A DNA stretch of 64,000 bases from Ralstonia sp. RRA (lineage in GTDB: Bacteria; Pseudomonadota; Gammaproteobacteria; Burkholderiales; Burkholderiaceae). Location of the stretch: the NCBI RefSeq assembly GCF_037023145.1, contig NZ_CP146093.1, positions 248,001-312,000 on the forward strand. Direction: 5' to 3'. Numbering within the stretch: the first letter of the stretch is position 1; each line of letters opens with the position of its first letter. Shown here piece by piece: positions 24,180 to 32,733 of this stretch. The position numbers and the translations under genes are program-made. Below the pieces are notes generated by a model. It saw only the letters and a list, made by a program, of their open reading frames with translations. It searched no databases and was not told the origin of the DNA.

Positions 24180-25487
24180 ATGCGTAAAAAAATCAGAATC
24201 ATTGTGGTGGCAGGCGTCATCGCAGCCGTCGGGGGGATAGCGATCGCTGCCCGCGACGCCAAGGACGAGGGCAAGGCCGCGGCGCCCCCGGCGGGCGCGC
24301 CGATGGCGCCGCAGGTGCCCGTGGCCGAGGTCATTACCCGCACGGTCGCGCCATCGGCCGAGTACACCGGCTTCCTGGCCGCGCCCAAGACCGTCGAGCT
24401 GCGCTCGCGGGTCGGCGGCGCCGTCGATGCGGTGAGCGTTCCCGAAGGTAGCCTCGTGCGCAAGGGCCAACTGCTGTTCCAGATCGACCCGAGGCCGTTC
24501 CAGGTTGCGCTCGACACGGCCGTGGCGCAACTGCGTCAGGCCGAGGTGCTGGCCAGCCAGGCCCAGGCCGACTTTGACCGCGCCGAGCGCCTGGTGGCGA
24601 CCGGCGCCGTCGCGCGCAAGACCTATGACGATGCCGCCTCCGCACGCAACGCGCGCCAGGCTCAGGTGCAGGCGGCTAAGGCCGCCGTTGCTGCGGCTCA
24701 GCTGGACCTGTCCTACGCCCGCGTCACTGCGCCCATCGCCGGGCGCGTCGACCGCGTGCTCGTGACCGAGGGCAACTTGGTCAGCGGTGGCGGCGCCGGC
24801 GCGGCCACGCTGCTGACCACGATCGTATCCATCGACCCGTTGCACGTGTACTTCGACATTGATGAGGCCACCTATCTCAACGTCGTCAGCCGCTCGCGGC
24901 CCGCTGCGGGCGCCGGTAGCAAGGCTTCGCTGCCCGTGCAGGTCGGGCTGACCACGGACAAGGGTTTCCCGCACAAGGGCGCGCTTGACTTCGTCGGCAA
25001 CACCATTGACCGAAGCACCGGCACGATCCGCGCGCGCGCCGTTGTGCCCAACCCGGATGGGCGCATGGCACCCGGCATGTTCGCCCGGGCCAAGCTGTCC
25101 ACCGGCGCGGCGCGCGAGGCCGTCCTGATCGACGATCAGGCCGTGGGCACCGACCAAGGGCGCAACTACGTGCTGGTTGTGGGCGAGAACAACCAGGCCC
25201 AGTACCGGCCCATCGAACTGGGGCCGGTGGTGGACGGGCTGCGCGTCATCAACGGCGGCCTGCAGGCCGGTGAGAAGATCATCATCAAGGGCCTCGTGCG
25301 CCCCGGCATGGCGGTCACGCCGCGCATGGTGCCCATGCAGGCGCCCGCGGCACCGGCCGCCGGCGCGGCCGGCGCGACCAAGGCTGCGGCAAACGCTCCG
25401 GCTCCCGCTGCGGCGCCTGCCAAGGCCGGTGGCGCGGACCCCGCCAAGGCTGACGGCGCGGCCGGCTCGGCGGAGGCCCGCAAATGA
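24180..25487 (+). CDS. RND efflux periplasmic adaptor (membrane fusion protein)
   Basis: This 435-residue AcrA/MexE-like adaptor has an N-terminal membrane anchor or signal (IRIIVVAGVIAAVGGIAIAA), a biotinyl-lipoyl half (VELRSRVGGAVDAVSVPEGS), an alpha-helical hairpin (about residues 110-180), a second lipoyl half and a beta-barrel. The Ala/Pro-rich tail from residue 380 is low complexity. It bridges the inner-membrane pump and the outer-membrane channel. The stop overlaps the pump start by four bases (ATGA). Confidence 0.88.
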   Translation: MRKKIRIIVVAGVIAAVGGIAIAARDAKDEGKAAAPPAGAPMAPQVPVAEVITRTVAPSAEYTGFLAAPKTVELRSRVGGAVDAVSVPEGSLVRKGQLLFQIDPRPFQVALDTAVAQLRQAEVLASQAQADFDRAERLVATGAVARKTYDDAASARNARQAQVQAAKAAVAAAQLDLSYARVTAPIAGRVDRVLVTEGNLVSGGGAGAATLLTTIVSIDPLHVYFDIDEATYLNVVSRSRPAAGAGSKASLPVQVGLTTDKGFPHKGALDFVGNTIDRSTGTIRARAVVPNPDGRMAPGMFARAKLSTGAAREAVLIDDQAVGTDQGRNYVLVVGENNQAQYRPIELGPVVDGLRVINGGLQAGEKIIIKGLVRPGMAVTPRMVPMQAPAAPAAGAAGATKAAANAPAPAAAPAKAGGADPAKADGAAGSAEARK

Positions 25488-28400
25488 ATTTCCCCCGCTT
25501 CTTCATCAACCGGCCGATCTTCGCCATCGTCCTGTCGGTGCTGATGCTGATCGCAGGCGCGATCAGCTACTTCCAGCTGCCGCTGAGCGAATACCCGCAG
25601 GTCACGCCGCCGACGGTGCAGGTCACCGCCAGCTATCCCGGCGCCAACCCGCAGGTGATCGCCGACACCGTGGCATCGCCGCTGGAGCAGGCGGTCAACG
25701 GCGTGGAAGGCATGATGTACATGCAGTCCCAGATGTCCACGGACGGGCGGATGGTGCTGACCATCTCGTTCGAGCAGCACATCGACCCCGACGTCGCGCA
25801 GATCCAGGTGCAGAACCGCGTCTCACGCGCGCTGCCCCGGTTGCCGCCCGAGGTCCAGCGCATCGGCGTGGTCACCGACAAGACCGCGCCCGATATTCTC
25901 ATGGTGGTGCATATGCTCTCGCCGGGGGACCGCTACGACCCGCTGTACGTGTCCAACTACGCGATGCTCAACGTGCGCGACGAACTGGCGCGCCTGCCGG
26001 GCATCGCCAACGTGATCATCGGCGGTGAAGGCGAGTACGCAATGCGCGTCTGGCTCGACCCCGAGAAGGTCGCATCGCGGGGCATGACCGCCAGCGATGT
26101 GGTCGCCGCCATCCGCGAGCAGAACGTGCAGGTCGCAGCCGGCTCGATCGGCCAGCAGCCGAATGCGTCGGCCGCCTTCCAGGTCAGCGTCAATGCGCTG
26201 GGGCGCCTGACCACCGAAGAGCAGTTCGGCGACATCGTGATCAAGGCCGGCGCCAACGGCCAGGTGACCCGCCTGCGCGACGTCGCACGCCTGGAACTGG
26301 GCTCGGACAACTACACCATGCGCGGCCAGCTCGACGGCGAGAACGCGGTCGGCCTGCAAATCCTGATGACGCCCGGCTCCAATGCCCTGGACACGTCCAG
26401 CGCGGTGCGCGCGACGATGGAGCGGCTGCAGGCCAAGTTCCCCGAAGGCATCGAGTACAAGATCGCCTACGACCCCACAGTCTTCGTGCGCGCCTCGCTC
26501 CAGTCCGTCGCCGTCACGCTGCTGGAGGCCATCCTCCTGGTGGTGATCGTGGTGGTGCTGTTCCTGCAATCTTGGCGCGCGTCGATCATTCCACTGATCG
26601 CCGTGCCGGTCTCGCTGGTCGGCACGTTCGCGGTGATGCACATGTTCGGCTTCTCGCTGAACACGCTGTCGCTGTTTGGCCTCGTGCTCTCCATCGGCAT
26701 CGTGGTGGATGACGCCATCGTGGTGGTGGAGAACGTGGAGCGCCACATGGCGCTGGGCGAATCGCCCAAGGATGCGGCGCGCAAGGCGATGGATGAAGTG
26801 ACTGGCCCGATCCTGGCCATCACCTCGGTGCTGGCAGCGGTCTTCATCCCCTCGGCGTTCCTGTCGGGGCTGCAGGGCGAGTTCTATCGCCAGTTCGCGC
26901 TGACCATCGCGTTCTCGACCATCCTGTCGGCGATCAACTCGCTTACGCTGTCGCCAGCGCTGGCCGCCATCCTGCTCAAGCCGCACCACGGCGCGGCCAA
27001 GCCCGATCGTCTCACGCGCATCATCGACGGCGTGTTCGGCGGCTTCTTCCGCCGCTTCAACCGCTTCTTCGATCGCGCCTCGAATTCCTACGTCGGGGGC
27101 GTGCGCCGCGCGGTGCGCGGCAGCGCCATCGTGCTGCTGCTCTACGTCGGCTTCCTGGGCCTGACCTGGCTGGGCTTCCACAAGGTGCCTGCGGGCTTCG
27201 TGCCGGCCCAGGACAAGTACTATCTCGTGGGCATCGCCCAGCTTCCGACCGGCGCCTCGCTGGATCGCACCGAGGCGGTCGTCAAGGAGATGACCAAGAT
27301 CGCACTGGCTGAGCCGGGCGTCGAGAGCGTGGTGGCCTTCCCGGGCCTGTCGGTCAATGGACCGGTGAACCAGCCGAACACCGCGCTGATGTTCGCCATG
27401 CTCAAGCCCTTCGATGAGCGCAAGGACCCGTCGCTGTCGGCCTTCGCCATCCAGGGCAAGCTCATGGGCAAGTTCAGCCAGATCCCGGACGGCTTCGTTG
27501 GCATCTTCCCGCCGCCGCCGGTGCCGGGCCTGGGTTCGATGGGCGGCTTCAAGCTGCAGATCGAGGACCGGGCGGGCCTGGGTCCCGAGGCGCTTGCGCA
27601 GGCACAGGGCCAGATCATGGGCAAGGCCATGCAGGCGCCCGAGCTGGCGAACATGCTCGCCAGCTTCCAGACCAATGCGCCGCAGTTGCAGGTGGACATC
27701 GACCGGGTGAAGGCCAAGTCGCAGGGCGTATCGCTGACCGAGGTGTTCGACACCCTGCAGGTCAACCTTGGCTCGCTCTACGTCAACGACTTCAACCGCT
27801 TCGGTCGCACCTACCGGGTCATGGCCCAGGCCGATGCGCAGTTCCGCATGCAGGCTGAGGACATAGGCATGCTCAAGGTGCGCAATGCAGCGGGCGACAT
27901 GATCCCGCTGAGCGCGATCGCGACCATCGAGCGCAGTTCCGGCCCCGACCGGGTGATGCATTACAACGGCTTTCCCTCGGCCGACATCAGCGGCGGGCCA
28001 GCGCCGGGCTACTCGTCCGGCCAGGCCACCGCCGCGATTGAGAAGATCGTGAGCGAATCGCTGCCGGACGGTATGACCTACGAATGGACGGACCTGACTT
28101 TCCAGGAAAAACGGGTTGGCAACACGGCGATCTACATCTTCGCGCTGGCGGTGCTGCTCGCCTTCCTGTTCCTGGCGGCCCAGTACAACAGTTGGTCGCT
28201 GCCGTTCGCTGTGCTGCTGATTGCACCCATGGCGCTGCTCTCGGCGATCGCCGGCGTCTGGCTCTCTGGGGGCGACAACAACATCTTCACGCAGATCGGT
28301 TTCGTGGTGCTGGTCGGCCTGGCTGCCAAGAACGCGATCCTGATCGTGGAGTTCGCCCGCGCGAAGGAAAGCGAAGGGGCCGATCCGCTGGCAGCCGTGC

Positions 28401-28660
28401 TCGAAGCCGCGCGCTTGCGGCTGCGCCCGATCTTGATGACGTCGTTCGCCTTCATCGCTGGCGTGGTGCCGCTGGTGCTGGCCAGCGGTGCGGGCGCCGA
28501 GATGCGCCACGCCATGGGCATCGCGGTGTTCGCCGGCATGCTGGGCGTGACGGTATTCGGCCTGGTGCTGACGCCGGTGTTCTACGTTGTGGTGCGCAAG
28601 CTGGCGCTGCGCCGCGAAGCGCGCCATGCCCGTGGCGGCATGACCGACCAGCACGCATGA
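25484..28660 (+). CDS. RND efflux pump, HAE1 family (MexF/OqxB-like)
   Basis: This 1058-residue inner-membrane transporter has the twelve-helix RND layout, with two large periplasmic loops after helices 1 and 7. The proton-relay motif in helix 4 reads GIVVDDAIVVVENVERHMAL, with the two Asp residues in place, and the opening NFPRFFINRPIFAIVLSVLM is typical of HAE1 multidrug pumps. It lacks the marks of heavy-metal (HME, CzcA-like) RND proteins, so organic compounds are the likelier substrates. It is the second gene of a three-gene operon. Confidence 0.9.
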   Translation: MNFPRFFINRPIFAIVLSVLMLIAGAISYFQLPLSEYPQVTPPTVQVTASYPGANPQVIADTVASPLEQAVNGVEGMMYMQSQMSTDGRMVLTISFEQHIDPDVAQIQVQNRVSRALPRLPPEVQRIGVVTDKTAPDILMVVHMLSPGDRYDPLYVSNYAMLNVRDELARLPGIANVIIGGEGEYAMRVWLDPEKVASRGMTASDVVAAIREQNVQVAAGSIGQQPNASAAFQVSVNALGRLTTEEQFGDIVIKAGANGQVTRLRDVARLELGSDNYTMRGQLDGENAVGLQILMTPGSNALDTSSAVRATMERLQAKFPEGIEYKIAYDPTVFVRASLQSVAVTLLEAILLVVIVVVLFLQSWRASIIPLIAVPVSLVGTFAVMHMFGFSLNTLSLFGLVLSIGIVVDDAIVVVENVERHMALGESPKDAARKAMDEVTGPILAITSVLAAVFIPSAFLSGLQGEFYRQFALTIAFSTILSAINSLTLSPALAAILLKPHHGAAKPDRLTRIIDGVFGGFFRRFNRFFDRASNSYVGGVRRAVRGSAIVLLLYVGFLGLTWLGFHKVPAGFVPAQDKYYLVGIAQLPTGASLDRTEAVVKEMTKIALAEPGVESVVAFPGLSVNGPVNQPNTALMFAMLKPFDERKDPSLSAFAIQGKLMGKFSQIPDGFVGIFPPPPVPGLGSMGGFKLQIEDRAGLGPEALAQAQGQIMGKAMQAPELANMLASFQTNAPQLQVDIDRVKAKSQGVSLTEVFDTLQVNLGSLYVNDFNRFGRTYRVMAQADAQFRMQAEDIGMLKVRNAAGDMIPLSAIATIERSSGPDRVMHYNGFPSADISGGPAPGYSSGQATAAIEKIVSESLPDGMTYEWTDLTFQEKRVGNTAIYIFALAVLLAFLFLAAQYNSWSLPFAVLLIAPMALLSAIAGVWLSGGDNNIFTQIGFVVLVGLAAKNAILIVEFARAKESEGADPLAAVLEAARLRLRPILMTSFAFIAGVVPLVLASGAGAEMRHAMGIAVFAGMLGVTVFGLVLTPVFYVVVRKLALRREARHARGGMTDQHA

Positions 28661-28680
28661 CGGCCAGGAGGACATACGAC

Positions 28681-30186
28681 ATGAAAACATCTTTCGCATT
28701 CACACGACCCGCCAGGACGCTGGCGCCGCTCGCCCTCGCGGCGGCGCTGGCTGGCTGCTCCATGGCACCGAAGTATGACCGGCCCGCAGCGCCGATCGAC
28801 ACGGCCTATCCCTCGGGCGCGGCCTATGTGGAACTGGCGGCCGCGACGCCCGACGACGCGATCACGGCCGAGATCGGTTGGCGGGACTTCTTCCGCGACC
28901 CGCTGCTGCAGCAGTTGATCGGCATTTCGCTGGAGAACAACCGCGACATGCACAAAGCCGCGCTCAACGTGGAGGCGGCTCAGGCGCTGTACCGTATCCA
29001 GCGTGCCGAGATGCTGCCGAACCTGGGCGTTTCCGCCCGCGGCGCGTCAGAGCGCGTACCGGCCGACCTCAGTACCACGGGGCAAAGCGACGTGCTCCGG
29101 CGCTACGACGTGGCCGGGGTGACGGCCGCCTGGGAGCTGGACCTGTGGGGCCGCATCCGCAGCCTCAACGACCGGGCGCTGGCGTCCTACCTGGCCCTCG
29201 ACGAGACCCGCATCGCCACGCAGATGAGCCTGGTGTCCGAGGTGGCCAGCGCCTACCTCACGCTGCGCGCCGACCAGGAACTGCTGCGCCTGACGAGCGA
29301 CACCCTCGCCACACAGAAGCGCTCCTATGACCTGACCACCCAACTGGTGGAAGCGGGAAATTCCACGCAGCTCGACCTGCGCCGCGCGGAGATCGCGCTG
29401 CGCACCGCCGAGGCCAACCGCGCCGCCTACACGCGGCAGGCGGCCAAGGACCGCAACGCGCTGGTGCTGCTGCTGGGCCAGCCGCTGACGCCGGAGCTGT
29501 CCCGGCAGCTTGACGAGGCCGTGGCGCTGCCGGACGACATCGTGCCGACCGACCTGCCGAGCGGCCTGCCGTCCGAACTGCTCGCGCGTCGGCCGGACAT
29601 CCGCGCCGCCGAGCAGATGCTGATCGGCGCCAACGCCAACATCGGCGCGGCGCGGGCCGCGTTCTTCCCGACGATTAGCCTCACGGGCTCGGCGGGCACG
29701 GCCAGCGCTTCGCTGGACGGCCTGTTCGATTCGGGCTCGCGGGCCTGGAGCTTCCTGCCGCAGATCACGCTGCCCATCTTCCGCGGCGGCGCGTTGCGAG
29801 CCAATCTGGACGTGGCACAGGTACAAAAGAGGATCGAAATCGCCAACTACGAGAAGTCTATCCAGGCGGCCTTTGCTGAGGTGGCTGACGGCTTGGCGGG
29901 CAAGCGCACGCTTGATGAGCAGATCCGCTCGGAGCAGCTCCTGGTAGCGGCTAGCCAGAAAGCCTACCAACTAGCCGAGCAACGCTTCCAGGAAGGCGTG
30001 GACGACAACCTCACCTTGCTCGATGCGCAACGCACACAGTACGGTGCGCAGCAGACCCTGGTGCGCACGCGCCTGACGCGGCTGAACAACCTCATCCACC
30101 TCTACAAGGCGCTGGGTGGCGGCTGGACTGAGCACATGGTGCAATCGGGCGCCACCGGGCAACCATCCGCCCGGTCGCCGGGATAA
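28681..30186 (+). CDS. Outer-membrane efflux lipoprotein (NodT/OprM family)
   Basis: This 501-residue protein has a lipoprotein signal with lipobox LAGC (Cys26) followed by SMAPKYDRP. Two outer-membrane-efflux repeats contain the typical GWRDFFRDPLLQQLIGISLE start and the second repeat AARAAFFPTISLTGSAGTAS. It forms the trimeric exit channel for the preceding RND pump. An AGGAGG site lies 10 bases before the start. Confidence 0.9.
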   Translation: MKTSFAFTRPARTLAPLALAAALAGCSMAPKYDRPAAPIDTAYPSGAAYVELAAATPDDAITAEIGWRDFFRDPLLQQLIGISLENNRDMHKAALNVEAAQALYRIQRAEMLPNLGVSARGASERVPADLSTTGQSDVLRRYDVAGVTAAWELDLWGRIRSLNDRALASYLALDETRIATQMSLVSEVASAYLTLRADQELLRLTSDTLATQKRSYDLTTQLVEAGNSTQLDLRRAEIALRTAEANRAAYTRQAAKDRNALVLLLGQPLTPELSRQLDEAVALPDDIVPTDLPSGLPSELLARRPDIRAAEQMLIGANANIGAARAAFFPTISLTGSAGTASASLDGLFDSGSRAWSFLPQITLPIFRGGALRANLDVAQVQKRIEIANYEKSIQAAFAEVADGLAGKRTLDEQIRSEQLLVAASQKAYQLAEQRFQEGVDDNLTLLDAQRTQYGAQQTLVRTRLTRLNNLIHLYKALGGGWTEHMVQSGATGQPSARSPG

Positions 30187-30235
30187 GGGCTATGCGCAAC
30201 GGCGGCGTTCCCCATCGTTGCGCACGGAGAACCGG

Positions 30236-30622
30236 ATGAGGATCGGTGAACTTGCGCGCTTGACGGGCACCCCCCCGGAGAACATTCGGTTCTACGAGCG
30301 GGAGGGCCTGTTGCAAGCCCCGGAGCGGTCACGCAACAACTATCGGCGCTATGGCCCGGCCCATGTCGAACGGCTTCACCTGATTCGCAACTACCGTGCC
30401 TCGGGAATCGGCCTGGATGACGTGCGCCGCCTACTGGGTTGGGCACATGAGGGGGTCCTGGAACCTGAGCTGCTAAGGCAGGCTGTCCAAGGCCATCTCG
30501 CCTGTGTTGAGGAACGCATGGAGCAACTGATCCAGGTGAAAGAGCACCTGCTCGCATTGGCCCTGCACGGTGCTGCTTCCGCCGGGGCTTCCGAGGATGG
30601 ACCGGCTCGCGATGGTTCGTGA
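30236..30622 (+). CDS. MerR-family regulator without metal-binding cysteines
   Basis: This 128-residue protein starts at ATG 30,236 and opens MRIGELARLTGTPPENIRFY-EREGLL, a canonical MerR winged helix, with a dimerisation helix (CVEERMEQLIQVKEHLLALA). The single Cys at the helix start has the position of MerR Cys79, but the Cys14 equivalent and the C-terminal metal-loop cysteines are missing. A metal-sensing role is therefore unlikely and an organic effector more plausible. It is 49 bases downstream of the RND operon and probably controls the promoter at 24,083. Confidence 0.8.
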   Translation: MRIGELARLTGTPPENIRFYEREGLLQAPERSRNNYRRYGPAHVERLHLIRNYRASGIGLDDVRRLLGWAHEGVLEPELLRQAVQGHLACVEERMEQLIQVKEHLLALALHGAASAGASEDGPARDGS

Positions 30623-30642
30623 GCATCGCATGTCCATATAAC

Positions 30643-30656
30643 TGAATATATATTCA
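30643..30656 (+). promoter_or_regulatory. ArsR/SmtB-type operator-like palindrome upstream of the MFS gene
   Basis: TGAATA-TA-TATTCA is a perfect 14-bp dyad in AT-rich sequence 45 bases before the MFS start. It has the TGAAT-ATTCA shape of ArsR/SmtB operators and resembles the palindromes upstream of the DUF4148 and cadA genes. Confidence 0.45.
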
Positions 30657-30701
30657 TGCGTGTAATATTTCCGGCCAGACAAACGAATAAGAAAGACGCC
30701 C

Positions 30702-31883
30702 ATGACCGACCAGAGCATCACGCGCCGAAACATCGGCGTTCTCACCGCCGCGCAGGCGCTCGGCGGCGCCAGCGCGCCCATCGTGATGTCGCTGGGTGGG
30801 CTGGTCGGCCAGCAGCTTGCCAAGAATTCGGCCTGGATCACCTTGCCCGTGAGTCTGTTCGGCCTGGGTCTTGCCATCGGCACCTTGCCTGCCGCCTTCA
30901 TCATGCGGCGCCATGGCCGCCGCAACGGATACGTGGTGGGGGTCGGCTTCGGCGTGGCCTCGGGCCTGATCGCCGCGTTGGGCATCATGCTGGCCTCGTT
31001 CTGGATCTTCTGCGCCGGCACCTTCCTGGCGGGCTTCTACGGCGCGTATGTGCAGAGCTACCGCTTCGCAGCCGCCGACACCGCCGAGGACGCGCTTAAG
31101 GCCAAGGCCATTTCCTGGGTCATGGTGGGCGGTCTCGCGGGCGCCATCATCGGGCCGCAGTTGGTGATCTTCACGCGCGATGCGGTAGCGGGCACGCCCT
31201 ACGTTGGCAGCTTCCTCAGCCAGGCGCTGCTGCCGCTGATCGCCTTGCCGATCCTGCTGATGCTGCGCACGCCGAGCCAGACCCAGGCCGAAGCAGTCGC
31301 CGATAGCGGTCGGACGGTGCTGCAGCTCTTGGCGATGCCGCGCTATCTGCTGGCCGTGGCTGCGGGCGTGGTGTCCTATGGGGTGATGGCGTTCGTGATG
31401 ACGGCCGCGCCGGTGGCGATGGTCAACCACGGGCATTCGGTGGACAACGCCGCCCTAGGAATACAGTGGCACCTGCTGGCGATGTTCGGGCCGAGCTTTT
31501 TCACAGGACGACTGATGGTGCGCTACGGCAAGGAGCGCGTGACCGCCGTCGGCATGGTGCTGCTCGCCGCCTCCGGGGTGGTGGCCCTGGGCGGGCTCGG
31601 CCTGTCCCACTTCTGGGGCTCGCTGGCGCTGCTGGGCATCGGCTGGAATTTGAGTTTCATCGGCGCCACGGCGATGGTCACCGACTGCCACACCCCGGCC
31701 GAGCGGGGCAAGGCGCAGGGCATGAACGACTTCTTCGTCTTCGCCGCCACGGCGGCCGTGTCGTTCCTCGCGGGGTCGATCCTGCACAGCTCGGGCTGGC
31801 AAGCGGTCAACTGGATGATCTTCCCGGCCTTGGCGCTGATCTTGGTGCCGCTGCTGTGGCAGGGGCGGTACGGTTGCAACTGA
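30702..31883 (+). CDS. MFS transporter, C-terminus replaced
   Basis: This 393-residue major-facilitator protein has about twelve hydrophobic helices and the loop 2-3 motif region FIMRRHGRRNGYVVGV. The last residues are WQGRYGCN. A second copy of the gene's 3' two-thirds, ending WQAARKPLRSDPR, lies at 34,576-35,411 and probably holds the original terminus. Only the last few cytoplasmic residues differ, so this copy may work. The substrate is unknown; the operator-like palindrome upstream and the neighbours suggest a metal or metalloid-linked role. Confidence 0.8.
   Translation: MTDQSITRRNIGVLTAAQALGGASAPIVMSLGGLVGQQLAKNSAWITLPVSLFGLGLAIGTLPAAFIMRRHGRRNGYVVGVGFGVASGLIAALGIMLASFWIFCAGTFLAGFYGAYVQSYRFAAADTAEDALKAKAISWVMVGGLAGAIIGPQLVIFTRDAVAGTPYVGSFLSQALLPLIALPILLMLRTPSQTQAEAVADSGRTVLQLLAMPRYLLAVAAGVVSYGVMAFVMTAAPVAMVNHGHSVDNAALGIQWHLLAMFGPSFFTGRLMVRYGKERVTAVGMVLLAASGVVALGGLGLSHFWGSLALLGIGWNLSFIGATAMVTDCHTPAERGKAQGMNDFFVFAATAAVSFLAGSILHSSGWQAVNWMIFPALALILVPLLWQGRYGCN
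31063..31863 (+). repeat. Direct repeat A: 801-bp internal segment of the MFS gene
   Basis: The stretch from GCTTCGCAGCCGCCG to GCTGTGGCAGG is repeated at 34,576-35,376, 3,513 bp away, in the same orientation. Only a handful of substitutions were seen, such as one near the left edge and two near the right edge. The two copies flank the TetR and flavoprotein genes. Confidence 0.9.
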
Positions 31884-32038
31884 CTTGACTTGGGGCATTG
31901 ATCGAGGACTGGAAGCCGATAAGTGGCCCGTTCCGGCACTACACGACTTGTCTCCACTGCTGAAACTTCGGAAAGCTACTTTGCCGTTCCACCTTTATTG
32001 ATGGTCAAAGAGTTGTATGGACAGATGAATTTAGTTAG

Positions 32039-32623
32039 TTAGTTAGATTTATCAAGAAGCAGTTTAACCACGGCTTTGGCTTTGCGAGCAGCGTGCAGAT
32101 CTCCAAGAACGTGAGCCTGAATAATCGCCCCTTCAAGCAACATAGCAATTGTTTCAGAGATTTGAACTATCGATTCTCTGGACGTTATGACAAGTGAAGT
32201 GTGGTGTGTGATCCATCGCAGCATAGCCTCTTTGTTTCGGGCGCAAAGCTTATGTATATCATGATCCGGATTGCTGAATTCGGCGCTGACATTAATGAAA
32301 TAACAACCCAAGAAAAGTGGCTTGGATTGATCGAGACCCTGAAACAGATCGTCAAAAGCATCAAGCATGGCATACAAGGCGTCCCTACCTGGCGTCGCTT
32401 CGTGCAAACGCAAATCGAGCCAAGAGAAATACTGCTGATCACAATATTCGACGGTCGCAGCAATTAGATCTTCCTTGCTGGAGAAATGGTTATATAGCGT
32501 TTTCTTGGCAATGCCGGACTCTTCAAGTACCCGATTGATGCCAACAGCATGAATGCCGTACTTATAAAAAAGGTTAAAGGCAGTTGCGACTAACTGTTCT
32601 TTTTTGTCCATGATGTTATTCAT
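32039..32623 (-). CDS. TetR-family regulator
   Basis: This 194-residue protein has the TetR N-terminal three-helix domain (QLVATAFNLFYKYGIHAVGI-NRVLEESGIAKKTLYNHFSS) and a helical ligand-binding domain with several Cys residues. It is divergent from the flavoprotein gene at 32,734, and two short inverted repeats lie in the shared promoter region, so it probably represses that gene and itself. It is lower in GC than the flanking efflux genes. Met5 is an alternative start. Confidence 0.85.
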   Translation of the reverse strand: MNNIMDKKEQLVATAFNLFYKYGIHAVGINRVLEESGIAKKTLYNHFSSKEDLIAATVEYCDQQYFSWLDLRLHEATPGRDALYAMLDAFDDLFQGLDQSKPLFLGCYFINVSAEFSNPDHDIHKLCARNKEAMLRWITHHTSLVITSRESIVQISETIAMLLEGAIIQAHVLGDLHAARKAKAVVKLLLDKSN

Positions 32624-32649
32624 CGTTGTGAGGATTCATACGCGACATG

Positions 32650-32703
32650 TTGACACAAGGAGACAGGGTTGTCTACAATCCCTCAAGGAGACCGATCTGT
32701 CTC
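32650..32703 (+). promoter_or_regulatory. Promoter with two TetR-operator-like dyads
   Basis: TTGACA (32650-32655) and TACAAT (32674-32679) form a near-consensus promoter with an 18-bp spacer. The dyad AGACA-GGGT-TGTCT (32661-32674) lies within the spacer, and GAGAC-CGATCT-GTCTC (32688-32703) lies just after the -10. Binding at either would block RNA polymerase, which fits repression by the divergent TetR protein. Confidence 0.6.
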
Positions 32704-32733
32704 TTTCTTTGCAATTTCCTTGAGGCTTCTTTT

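Noticed and set aside
23196..25157. Long minus-strand open frame of about 650 codons
   Set aside because: It is fully antisense to cadA and the RND adaptor, and its translation is His/Arg/Gly-rich without domains. It is a by-product of high GC.
25823..28699. Long minus-strand open frame of about 960 codons
   Set aside because: It is antisense to the RND pump, which has all family motifs. The antisense translation is His/Arg/Gln-rich and matches nothing.
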